NCBI RefSeq assembly: GCF_934294775.1
Contig: NZ_CAKRAH010000084.1
Location: 1-7,513 of the forward strand
Length of the DNA: 7,513 nt
From: an uncultured Dorea sp.
Lineage (GTDB): Bacteria; Bacillota; Clostridia; Lachnospirales; Lachnospiraceae
Reading direction: 5' to 3'
Below are positions 1-5,883 of this stretch, piece by piece. Both the position numbers and the translations under genes were made by a program. The notes under the pieces were generated by a model, which saw only the letters and a list, made by a program, of their open reading frames with translations, was not told the DNA's origin and did not search any database. Each line of letters opens with the position of its first letter. Position 1 is the stretch's first letter.

Positions 1-9
1 TCCTGGTTT

Positions 10-32
10 ATAAAAAAATAAGTCCGATCTTA
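10..32 (-). terminator. weak possible intrinsic terminator, minus strand
   Basis: Read on the minus strand, a short stem TAAG/CTTA (plus-strand 19-22 with 29-32, loop of 6) is followed by a run of seven U (plus-strand A12-A18). It could end transcription coming from the VOC gene and the structured element at 51-162. The stem has only four pairs, so this is a weak call resting mostly on the U tract. Confidence 0.2.
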
Positions 33-50
33 AAAATGAATGCGTAGGAT

Positions 51-162
51 GGGTGTTTAATACACTATTTCATTGTGTTCATTGTGGCCTCCCGGTCCAG
101 GTCTTATACCAAGGCATACGCAAGGACCGGGAATCCAACCCAAATTAATGTATTAAACAGCC
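51..162. other. nested inverted repeat / possible structured RNA
   Basis: Three helices nest around one centre. The outer arms are TGTTTAATACA (54-64) and TGTATTAAACA (149-159), 11 bp perfect, with GG51-52/CC161-162 outside a mismatch. The middle arms are TCCCGGTCC (90-98) and GGACCGGGA (124-132), 9 bp perfect. The inner arms are 105-109 and 114-118 around CAAG. A large asymmetric bubble (65-89 and 133-148) separates outer and middle stems. The left side of the bubble carries CATTGTG twice (71-77, 80-86). The element begins only a few bases past the VOC stop codon. It may be a 3'-UTR structure, an independent small RNA, or a dispersed palindromic repeat; the strand is undetermined and no good promoter is seen on the plus strand. 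Confidence 0.4.
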
Positions 163-167
163 ACAAT

Positions 168-536
168 TTATTCTGCCGGACAAATCTCCACCCAATACCC
201 ATCCGGATCATTGATAAAGTAAATACCCATCTCAGGATTTTCAAAACAGACACAATCCATTTCCTTATGGAATGCAAGCGCCGCATCCATATCATCTGTC
301 TGCATAGCCAGATGAATCTCGTTATCTCCAAGATCATAAGGTCTGTCCATATCACGAAGCCATGTAAGCTCTAATTTGTGCGGGGTAGTATCATCGCCTA
401 AGAAGACAAGCTTAAAACTTCCGTCATCTGCAACCGTTTCTTTTGTAACTTTCAGTCCAAGAGCTTTTTTGTAGAACTCAATAGACTTATCAAGGTCAGC
501 AACATTGATATTATTGTGATAAAAAGTGAATTTCAT
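168..536 (-). CDS. VOC-family (glyoxalase I-like) metalloenzyme
   Basis: A 122-residue single-domain protein of the vicinal oxygen chelate superfamily, closest in pattern to lactoylglutathione lyase (GloA). The four metal-ligand positions of GloA are all present at matching spacing: H7 (in FYHNNINV), E56 (KLELTW), H75 (EIHLAM) and E117 (WVEICP). Two beta-alpha-beta-beta-beta repeats are recognisable, the second ending in the typical NDPDGYWVEI. The ATG start is fixed by AGGAGG (plus-strand 544-549) seven bases upstream. It is expected to be cytosolic, with no signal peptide. Retained ligands argue for an active metal enzyme, but whether the substrate is a methylglyoxal-thiol adduct or another compound cannot be told. 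The family includes isomerases, epimerases, dioxygenases and resistance proteins. It is transcribed away from the tsa operon. Confidence 0.85.
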   Translation of the reverse strand: MKFTFYHNNINVADLDKSIEFYKKALGLKVTKETVADDGSFKLVFLGDDTTPHKLELTWLRDMDRPYDLGDNEIHLAMQTDDMDAALAFHKEMDCVCFENPEMGIYFINDPDGYWVEICPAE

Positions 537-568
537 AAGTATTCCTCCTGATAAAATAATGAATTGTA

Positions 569-581
569 ATTGTCAGACAAT
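569..581. promoter_or_regulatory. perfect 13-bp palindrome, candidate operator
   Basis: ATTGTCAGACAAT is a perfect palindrome around A575. Its core fits the tNGTNNNACNa pattern known for FadR-subfamily GntR repressors. It lies 33 bases upstream of the VOC start codon, where that gene's promoter should be, and on the far side of the divergent spacer from tsaE. It therefore most plausibly controls the VOC gene. No regulator gene is present in the window, so family assignment is inference. Confidence 0.3.
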
Positions 582-714
582 ATGTACAGACAGCCGGTAT
601 CTTTAGTGTTATTATTCATGATACCTAAGTATGCAATAGAAGATGCCGATGGCAGATCCTATGTATTACCTTATGTTTCTGAGTATAACATGAGTAGCAG
701 AAGAAAAAAAGATG

Positions 715-723
715 TGTTATACT
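715..723 (+). promoter_or_regulatory. extended -10 promoter for tsaE operon
   Basis: TGTTATACT gives an extended -10 (TGn followed by TATACT, 5 of 6 to consensus). The hexamer 17 bases upstream, TAGCAG (695-700), is a poor -35, which the TGn motif could compensate. It is 65 bases before the tsaE ATG and is followed by an AAT-rich stretch (734-746). It is the best promoter candidate in the divergent spacer for the downstream operon. Confidence 0.35.
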
Positions 724-787
724 TAAAGATACTGAATAATAATAACAATGTAACATAAAAAGTGTGAAATATAGAAAGGGAGCGCTT

Positions 788-1213
788 ATGATAATAGAGA
801 CAAACAGCGAAAAAGAGACATGGGATCTTGGCTTTAGGCTGGGTGAAAAGGCCTGCGCTGGACAGGTGTATACACTGGTGGGAGATCTTGGAGTAGGAAA
901 GACTATATTTACCAAGGGACTTGCCAAAGGACTGGGAATAGAAGAACCGGTCAGCAGCCCGACATTTACTATTGTGCAGATATACGAAGAAGGAAGACTT
1001 CCTTTTTATCATTTTGATGTGTACAGAATCGGTGATGTGGAAGAGATGGATGAGATCGGTTACGAAGATTATATCTATGGAGAAGGCGTAAGCCTGATTG
1101 AGTGGGCGAATCTGATTGAGGAAATATTGCCGGAACATTATACAGAGATTAAAATAGAAAAGGATCTGGAAAAAGGATTCGATTACCGGAGGATTACGAT
1201 ATGCGAATATTAG
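788..1213 (+). CDS. tsaE: TsaE, tRNA t6A-synthesis ATPase
   Basis: A 141-residue P-loop ATPase required for bacterial t6A37 formation, where it binds the TsaB-TsaD complex and drives turnover. Walker A is GDLGVGKT at residues 32-39. Family signatures SSPTF (56-60), HFDVYR (75-80) and LIEWA (103-107) follow in order, and the length is normal for TsaE. The ATG at 788 is chosen because GGGAG (778-782) sits five bases upstream and MIIETNSE is the usual TsaE N-terminus. An in-frame GTG at 764 has no ribosome binding site. Its last 13 bases overlap tsaB, suggesting translational coupling. It is the first gene of the operon and is preceded by an extended -10 promoter. Confidence 0.96.
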   Translation: MIIETNSEKETWDLGFRLGEKACAGQVYTLVGDLGVGKTIFTKGLAKGLGIEEPVSSPTFTIVQIYEEGRLPFYHFDVYRIGDVEEMDEIGYEDYIYGEGVSLIEWANLIEEILPEHYTEIKIEKDLEKGFDYRRITICEY

Positions 1214-1935
1214 CATTAGACAGCTCAGGCCTGGTTGCCAGCGTAGCTGTAGTAGAAGACGGGGCAATGGACGACCAGGTCGTTGCCGAATATACAGTTA
1301 ATTATAAAAAGACACACTCCCAGACATTGCTTCCAATGCTGGATGAGATTGTAAAGATGACAGAGATGAATCTTAACACCGTTGATGCAATCGCGGTTGC
1401 AGGCGGACCGGGATCGTTTACCGGGCTTCGTATAGGATCAGCAACAGCGAAGGGGCTTGGACTGGCACTTAAGAAACCACTGATTCATATTCCTACATTA
1501 GAAGGCCTTGCATATAATCTGTGTGGAATAACAGATATCGTATGCCCGATCATGGACGCAAGACGCGGACAGGTATATGCGGGTATCTATGAATTTAAGA
1601 ATCAGGAGATTCAGGTACTGGAAGATCAGATGGCAGTTCCGATCGAAGAATTGGGAGAAAAACTGAAGAAATATCTGAAAGAAGGAAGAAGAGTAACATT
1701 CCTCGGGGATGGAGTGCCTGTGCATAAGGCAAAATTAACAGAAGAGATCCTTCCGGGAGAAAATATTACATTTGCTCCGGCGAATATGAACCGTCAGAGA
1801 GCCGCATCCGTAGGAACACTGGGAATGCAGTATTATAAAGCAGGAAAAACAGAAAGTGCAATAGAGCATCAGCCGGATTATCTCCGCGTGTCTCAGGCAG
1901 AAAGAGAACGGAAGGAGAGACTTGGACATGTATAG
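1201..1935 (+). CDS. tsaB: TsaB, t6A-synthesis scaffold protein
   Basis: A 244-residue ASKHA-fold protein that dimerises with TsaD and recruits TsaE for transfer of threonylcarbamoyl to A37 of ANN-decoding tRNAs. Diagnostic motifs are ILALDSSG (3-10), KTHSQTLLP (37-45) and GGPGSFTGLRIG (68-79), then MDARRGQVYAGIY in the middle of the protein. As usual for TsaB it lacks the HxEGH metal site found in TsaD, so it is structural rather than catalytic. The ATG lies inside the end of tsaE, with GGAGG at 1188-1192 eight bases upstream. Its own end overlaps the next gene by 8 bases. Confidence 0.96.
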   Translation: MRILALDSSGLVASVAVVEDGAMDDQVVAEYTVNYKKTHSQTLLPMLDEIVKMTEMNLNTVDAIAVAGGPGSFTGLRIGSATAKGLGLALKKPLIHIPTLEGLAYNLCGITDIVCPIMDARRGQVYAGIYEFKNQEIQVLEDQMAVPIEELGEKLKKYLKEGRRVTFLGDGVPVHKAKLTEEILPGENITFAPANMNRQRAASVGTLGMQYYKAGKTESAIEHQPDYLRVSQAERERKERLGHV

Positions 1936-2962
1936 ATTTCAATGTGATTATACAGAAGGTGCGCATCCGGCAATTATGCAGCGCATGGTAGAGACTAATT
2001 TTGAACAGACAAATGGATATGGACTGGATCCATATTGTGACAGCGCGAGAAAAAAGATAAAAGATTTATGTGAATGCCAGGAGGCAGATGTGCATTTTCT
2101 CGTGGGAGGAACACAGACGAATACAACAGTGATCAGTGCAGCACTTCGTCCATACCAGGGAGCAGTTGCGGCTGTCAGTGGACATATCAATGTACATGAG
2201 ACAGGAGCGATCGAGGCGACCGGCCATAAAGTTATGCCACTTCCAAGCGAGGATGGGAAGATCAGCGCCGCACAGGTAGATGAACTGTGCCATGCGCACT
2301 GGACGGATGGAAGCCAGGAACATATGGTACAGCCAGGTATGGTATATATTTCTCATCCGACAGAAAATGGAACATTGTATACAAAAAAAGAACTGATGGA
2401 TCTTTATGAAGTGTGTAAGAAATACGACATCTACCTCTTCCTTGACGGGGCAAGACTCGGATACGGACTGATGGCAGAAACAAATGATATTACACTTGCA
2501 GATCTTGCAAAGTATACAGATGTATTTTACATCGGCGGAACCAAGGTGGGAGCATTGTTTGGTGAGGCAGTCGTGATCACAAATGATGCACTGAAAAAAG
2601 ATTTCCGTTATATGATCAAACAGAACGGCGGCATGCTCGCAAAAGGACGTCTTCTGGGAATCCAGTTCGATACACTGTTCACGGATGATCTGTATTTTAA
2701 GATTTCTGCACGGGCAGATGAGTTTGCCATGAAGCTTAGAAAAGCATTTACAGACAAGGGCTACGGTCTTTTGTACGATTCCTATACGAACCAGCAGTTC
2801 CCGGTGATCCCGGATGCAGATCTTGAAAAGTTAAAAGAAAAGTATGTATTCGAGTTCTGGAGCAAGGTGTCAGAGTCAGAAAGTGCCGTAAGATTCTGTA
2901 CAAGCTGGGCGACAAAGCCGGAAGCTGTAGAGGCACTTATCAGGGACATAGAAGCATGTTAG
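1928..2962 (+). CDS. PLP-dependent threonine aldolase-family enzyme
   Basis: A 344-residue fold-type I PLP enzyme of the threonine aldolase / beta-eliminating lyase family. GGTQTN (60-65) would hold the PLP phosphate, H86 or H90 in GHINVHETGA fits the ring-stacking histidine, D173 in FLDGARLGYG binds the pyridine nitrogen, and K206 in IGGTKVGALFGEAV is the Schiff-base lysine. Family members cleave L-threonine or L-allo-threonine to glycine and acetaldehyde, but specificity cannot be read here. The ATG at 1928 is preferred over TTG at 1922 because AAGGAG (1913-1918) is nine bases upstream of the ATG and only three from the TTG. It overlaps tsaB by 8 bases and rimI by 7, so it is locked into the t6A operon. 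This position is notable because threonine is the t6A precursor. Confidence 0.88.
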   Translation: MYRFQCDYTEGAHPAIMQRMVETNFEQTNGYGLDPYCDSARKKIKDLCECQEADVHFLVGGTQTNTTVISAALRPYQGAVAAVSGHINVHETGAIEATGHKVMPLPSEDGKISAAQVDELCHAHWTDGSQEHMVQPGMVYISHPTENGTLYTKKELMDLYEVCKKYDIYLFLDGARLGYGLMAETNDITLADLAKYTDVFYIGGTKVGALFGEAVVITNDALKKDFRYMIKQNGGMLAKGRLLGIQFDTLFTDDLYFKISARADEFAMKLRKAFTDKGYGLLYDSYTNQQFPVIPDADLEKLKEKYVFEFWSKVSESESAVRFCTSWATKPEAVEALIRDIEAC

Positions 2963-3420
2963 ACATACGAAGAGCGCAACAGGAAGACCTTCCGGGGCTG
3001 GCGGTTCTGGAAAAAGAAATATTTTCAGATGCGTGGAGTAAAAAAAGCCTGTTGGAGACATGGAATCAGAAAAATGCAGAGATTTTTATCGCAAATAATG
3101 CGCAAAAAGAAGAAGTAAAAGACAGATGCCGGATTGCAGGTTATGTGATCTTTTATTATGTGCTGGATGAAGGAGAAATCGCGAGAATAGCGGTATCCCC
3201 TGACATGCGTCGCTGCGGTGCTGCCACACAGATTTTCCAGTTCCTTAAGGAATTCTGTAAGAAAAAAGAAATAAAAAAAATCATGCTGGAAGTCCGGGAA
3301 AGTAATGAACCTGCAAGAGCATTTTATAAAAAATGCGGATTTACAGAAGATGGAATCAGAAAGAATTATTATGAAAATCCAAAAGAAAATGCAGTATTAA
3401 TGTCAATAATACTGGACTAG
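2956..3420 (+). CDS. rimI: RimI, ribosomal protein S18 alanine N-acetyltransferase
   Basis: A 154-residue GNAT-fold acetyltransferase that acetylates the N-terminal alanine of ribosomal protein S18. The acetyl-CoA pyrophosphate loop is RRCGAA (85-90), fitting R/Q-x-x-G-x-G/A. The RimI-type motif LEVRESNEPARAFYKKCGF (111-129) holds E112 and Y124 at the positions of the catalytic base and acid of the family. A lysine/glutamate-rich insert near 50-57 breaks the sheet region but does not remove motifs. The start ATG overlaps the preceding stop (ATGTTAG), with AGGGA at 2942-2946 as ribosome binding site. Its placement between tsaB and tsaD agrees with the common tsaB-rimI pairing, which supports RimI over another GNAT. 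Confidence 0.9.
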   Translation: MLDIRRAQQEDLPGLAVLEKEIFSDAWSKKSLLETWNQKNAEIFIANNAQKEEVKDRCRIAGYVIFYYVLDEGEIARIAVSPDMRRCGAATQIFQFLKEFCKKKEIKKIMLEVRESNEPARAFYKKCGFTEDGIRKNYYENPKENAVLMSIILD

Positions 3421-3458
3421 AGCGTGTCTGCGAAATCATTTCTTAAAGATACACTCTA
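3418..3458. repeat. hairpin overlapping the rimI stop codon
   Basis: TAGAGCGTGTCT (3418-3429) pairs with AGATACACTCTA (3447-3458), with one mismatch and one G-U pair in 12 positions. An inner stem GAAA/TTTC (3432-3435 with 3439-3442) continues it. The left arm includes the rimI TAG. No U tract follows on the plus strand, so it is not a classical terminator. It could protect the mRNA 3' end or be a copy of a small dispersed palindrome. Confidence 0.4.
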
Positions 3459-3480
3459 AACAATGGAAATTCTTACAACA

Positions 3481-3510
3481 CTTTCCACTAGGCAGTACAG
3501 AAGTGGAAAG
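3481..3510. promoter_or_regulatory. perfect 9-bp inverted repeat, candidate operator
   Basis: CTTTCCACT (3481-3489) and AGTGGAAAG (3502-3510) are perfect reverse complements 12 bases apart. They straddle the -35 and spacer of the promoter at 3489-3517, a usual place for a repressor site. A third partial copy, TGGAAA at 3464-3469, can pair with TTTCCA inside the left arm, giving alternative foldings if the region is transcribed from upstream. Confidence 0.4.
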
Positions 3511-3517
3511 CTATAAT
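3489..3517 (+). promoter_or_regulatory. promoter for the zinc-ribbon gene
   Basis: A perfect -10 TATAAT (3512-3517) lies 17 bases after TAGGCA (3489-3494), which matches the -35 consensus at 4 of 6 positions. The predicted start near 3524 would leave about 37 bases of leader with a strong AGGAGG at 3549-3554. It would let the small gene, and possibly rnz-tsaD-ispD, be transcribed separately from tsaE-rimI. Confidence 0.5.
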
Positions 3518-3560
3518 ATAGGCGTATCCGAAGAAAAAGTGTGACTACAGGAGGAATGGT

Positions 3561-3824
3561 ATGCGCCAGTTTGTAGAACAGACAAGAGAAACAAAAGAAT
3601 TAATACAGATCATATGTAATAAATGCGGTAAGAGGATTCCTGTTATACAGGGGGTTCCCCGTGAGGATGTCTTAAGTATAGATAAAAGATGGGGATATTT
3701 TTCTGAAAAAGATAACAGGATAGATCATTTTGACTTATGTGAAGAATGTTACGATGAACTGACAGCTGGATTTAAGATCCGGCCGGATAATATAGAAAGA
3801 TGCCAGGATTGCAGGAGCGTGTAG
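3561..3824 (+). CDS. small zinc-ribbon-like protein of unknown function
   Basis: An 87-residue acidic and polar protein that I do not recognise as a named family. It has three CxxC pairs: C19/C22 (CNKCGK), C60/C63 (LCEECY) and C81/C84 (CQDC). The first two pairs, about 38 residues apart, fit a four-cysteine zinc ribbon. A conserved-looking central block (RWGYFSEKD, then HFDLCEECYDEL) lies between them. The third pair is very near the C-terminus and may be a second metal site or spare. There is no signal peptide or membrane segment. AGGAGG (3549-3554) is six bases from the ATG, and a consensus -10 lies upstream, so it is almost certainly a real expressed gene. It sits 83 bases before RNase Z. 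An RNA-, DNA- or protein-binding role is possible, but none can be assigned. Confidence 0.85.
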   Translation: MRQFVEQTRETKELIQIICNKCGKRIPVIQGVPREDVLSIDKRWGYFSEKDNRIDHFDLCEECYDELTAGFKIRPDNIERCQDCRSV

Positions 3825-3860
3825 CGCGGAACAATCCGCAGGTATCGAAGCTGTGGACTT

Positions 3861-3887
3861 TTGACCCCGGCATCAGAGAAATATAAA
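3861..3887 (+). promoter_or_regulatory. weak candidate promoter before rnz
   Basis: TTGACC (3861-3866) and TATAAA (3882-3887) are good hexamers but are only 15 bases apart. A 5-bp hairpin GCGGA/TCCGC (3826-3830 with 3835-3839) precedes them, just after the stop of the zinc-ribbon gene. The 83-base gap between the two genes makes an extra promoter plausible, but read-through from 3489-3517 would also serve. Confidence 0.25.
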
Positions 3888-3907
3888 AATAGAAATAGAG
3901 GAAAATT

Positions 3908-4816
3908 ATGTTAGATGTATGTTTGTTAGGAACAGGAGGGATGATGCCGCTGCCATACCGGTGGCTGACATCCCTGATGGTTCGATATAATGGCAGCAGT
4001 CTGTTAATTGACTGTGGAGAAGGCACACAGATTGCAGTAAAAGAAAAAGGATGGAGCTTTAAACCAATCGATGTCATCTGTTTTACCCACTATCACGGGG
4101 ATCATATCAGTGGACTTCCGGGACTGCTCCTTACTATGGGAAATGCAGACCGTACTAAGCCGCTTACACTAATCGGACCAAAAGGACTGGAGCGGGTAGT
4201 GAATTCACTGCGTGTAATCGCACCAGAACTTCCATTCCAGATTAAATACAAAGAAATCACAGAGCCGGAGCAGACATTCGAGATGAATGGTTACCGGATA
4301 AAAGCATTTCGGGTCAACCACAATGTAATATGCTATGGCTATACTATGGAAATTGACCGTGCCGGCAAATTCGATGTGGAAAGGGCAACGGCGTCCAATA
4401 TTCCGCAGAAATACTGGGGATTATTGCAAAAAGGTGAGACAGTAGAGACGCAGAGACATGTCTACACACCGGATATGGTACTTGGACCGGAAAGAAAAGG
4501 GATTAAGCTTACATATTGTACAGATACAAGACCGACAGAGTCGATCAGGGAAAATGCAAAAAATTCAGATCTGTTCATATGTGAAGGTATGTACGGGGAA
4601 AAAGATAAACAGAAAAAAGCCAAAGAATACAAACACATGACTTTTTATGAAGCAGCACAGCTTGCAAAAGATGCACAGGTAAAAGAGATGTGGCTGACAC
4701 ACTACAGTCCGTCACTTACCAAGCCGGAGGAATACATGGATGATGTTAAAGCAATATTCCCGAATTCGATCGCTGCAAAAGATAAAAGATCTGTAGAACT
4801 GGTATTTGAGGATTAG
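3908..4816 (+). CDS. rnz: ribonuclease Z, tRNA 3' endonuclease
   Basis: A 302-residue metallo-beta-lactamase-fold endonuclease of the ElaC/RNase Z type, which cleaves tRNA precursors after the discriminator base so that CCA can be added. N-terminal GTGGMMPLPYRWLTS (8-22) and LLIDCGEGTQ (32-41) are typical. The zinc site is THYHGDH (60-66: H61, H63, D65, H66), with H138, D206 (CTDTRP) and H265 (LTHYSP) completing it. KHMTFYEAA (242-250) is the HST-like loop. The end motif reads HYSPSL where many RNase Z proteins have H-x-S-x-R-Y, a mild deviation. AGAGGA (3897-3902) sets the start. The stop overlaps the tsaD ribosome binding site. The two CCA-less tRNA genes in this window are natural substrates. 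Confidence 0.92.
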   Translation: MLDVCLLGTGGMMPLPYRWLTSLMVRYNGSSLLIDCGEGTQIAVKEKGWSFKPIDVICFTHYHGDHISGLPGLLLTMGNADRTKPLTLIGPKGLERVVNSLRVIAPELPFQIKYKEITEPEQTFEMNGYRIKAFRVNHNVICYGYTMEIDRAGKFDVERATASNIPQKYWGLLQKGETVETQRHVYTPDMVLGPERKGIKLTYCTDTRPTESIRENAKNSDLFICEGMYGEKDKQKKAKEYKHMTFYEAAQLAKDAQVKEMWLTHYSPSLTKPEEYMDDVKAIFPNSIAAKDKRSVELVFED

Positions 4817-4826
4817 GAGGAAGAAC

Positions 4827-5855
4827 ATGAGCGAGACAAAAGACGTATTAATACTGGCGATTGAAAGCTCCTGCGATGAGACAGCGGCAGCAGTCGTAAA
4901 AAACGGAAGAGAAGTATTGTCCAATGTGATTTCTTCGCAGATTGCACTGCATACTCTTTATGGGGGTGTTGTGCCGGAAATCGCATCCAGAAAACATATA
5001 GAAAAGATCAACCAGGTGATTGAGGAAGCACTAAAAGAAGCAGATGTTACCCTTGAGGATATTGATGCAATCGGTGTTACTTATGGACCAGGGCTGGTAG
5101 GTGCACTGTTAGTAGGTGTGGCGGAAGCAAAAGCTATCGCTTACGCAGCAGGAAAGCCACTGGTAGGTGTACACCATATAGAAGGACATATTGCGGCCAA
5201 TTTTATTGAACACAAAGAACTGGAGCCGCCATTCTTTTCACTGGTTGTATCCGGAGGACATACACACCTGGTGCGTGTAAAAGACTACGGAAAATTCGAT
5301 ATTATCGGAAGAACCAGGGACGATGCGGCAGGAGAAGCATTTGATAAAGTAGCCCGTGCAATCGGACTTGGATATCCCGGTGGACCAAAGATTGATAAAG
5401 TAGCAAAAGAAGGAAATCCGGATGCCATAGCATTTCCACGTGCAAATGTAGAAGATGCGCCTTATGATTTTAGCTTCAGTGGATTAAAATCAGCCGTATT
5501 AAATTATATCAATGGATGCAAGATGAAAGGCAAAGAGTACAATCAGGCAGACATAGCAGCGTCTTTCCAGAAAGCAGTTACCGATGTACTGGTTGCAAAA
5601 GCCATGCATGCAGTAGAAGAGTACAAAGTAGATAAATTTGCCATAGCAGGCGGAGTTGCATCCAACAGTGCACTACGTGCGGCCATGAAAGAAGCATGTG
5701 AAGAAAGAGGCGTGAAGTTTTATTACCCGTCTCCGATCTTCTGTACGGATAATGCAGCGATGATCGGTGTGGCAGCCTATTATGAATATATGAATGGAAC
5801 CAGAAGTGGATGGGATCTGAATGCAGTTCCGAATCTGAAGCTTGGTGAGCGCTAA
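4827..5855 (+). CDS. tsaD: TsaD, tRNA threonylcarbamoyltransferase
   Basis: The 342-residue catalytic subunit that transfers threonylcarbamoyl from threonylcarbamoyl-AMP to A37 of tRNAs reading ANN codons, working with TsaB and TsaE encoded upstream. Motifs are ESSCDETA (13-20), GGVVPEIASRKH (46-57), TYGPGLVGALLVG (85-97), HHIEGH (116-121, metal ligands H117 and H121), SGGHTH (142-147) and CTDNAAM with ligand D308. The length is standard for the Kae1/TsaD family. The ATG at 4827 is used because AGGAGG at 4815-4820 is six bases upstream; a TTG at 4806 would place the ribosome binding site inside the gene. It is separated from tsaE-tsaB by rimI, the zinc-ribbon gene and rnz. Confidence 0.97.
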   Translation: MSETKDVLILAIESSCDETAAAVVKNGREVLSNVISSQIALHTLYGGVVPEIASRKHIEKINQVIEEALKEADVTLEDIDAIGVTYGPGLVGALLVGVAEAKAIAYAAGKPLVGVHHIEGHIAANFIEHKELEPPFFSLVVSGGHTHLVRVKDYGKFDIIGRTRDDAAGEAFDKVARAIGLGYPGGPKIDKVAKEGNPDAIAFPRANVEDAPYDFSFSGLKSAVLNYINGCKMKGKEYNQADIAASFQKAVTDVLVAKAMHAVEEYKVDKFAIAGGVASNSALRAAMKEACEERGVKFYYPSPIFCTDNAAMIGVAAYYEYMNGTRSGWDLNAVPNLKLGER

Positions 5856-5883
5856 TCAGGTGAATTAAGGCAGGGAAGAGCAA

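Noticed and set aside
75..374. 99-residue plus-strand frame at the left edge
   Set aside because: Mostly antisense to the VOC gene and begins within the inverted repeat; no ribosome binding site.
570..758. 62-residue plus-strand frame in the VOC-tsaE spacer
   Set aside because: It starts with TTG inside the palindrome, has no ribosome binding site before this or the ATG at 582, overlaps the predicted tsaE promoter and ends in a low-complexity NNNNN tract.
764..787. GTG-initiated longer TsaE
   Set aside because: No ribosome binding site precedes GTG 764, whereas GGGAG precedes ATG 788 and the shorter form matches the usual TsaE N-terminus.
580..787. Possible T-box or riboswitch before tsaE
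   Set aside because: Only a small GGTATC/GATACC hairpin (596-601 with 620-625) and a 3-bp stem are present; no T-box sequence, terminator or known riboswitch core, and most lies upstream of the predicted start.
671..1267. 198-residue minus-strand frame over tsaE
   Set aside because: Its translation is a low-complexity Phe/Leu/Tyr/Ser-rich shadow of tsaE, with no motif and no ribosome binding site.
4806..4826. TTG-initiated longer TsaD
   Set aside because: The added residues would encode the AGGAGG ribosome binding site itself; ATG 4827 is correctly spaced.
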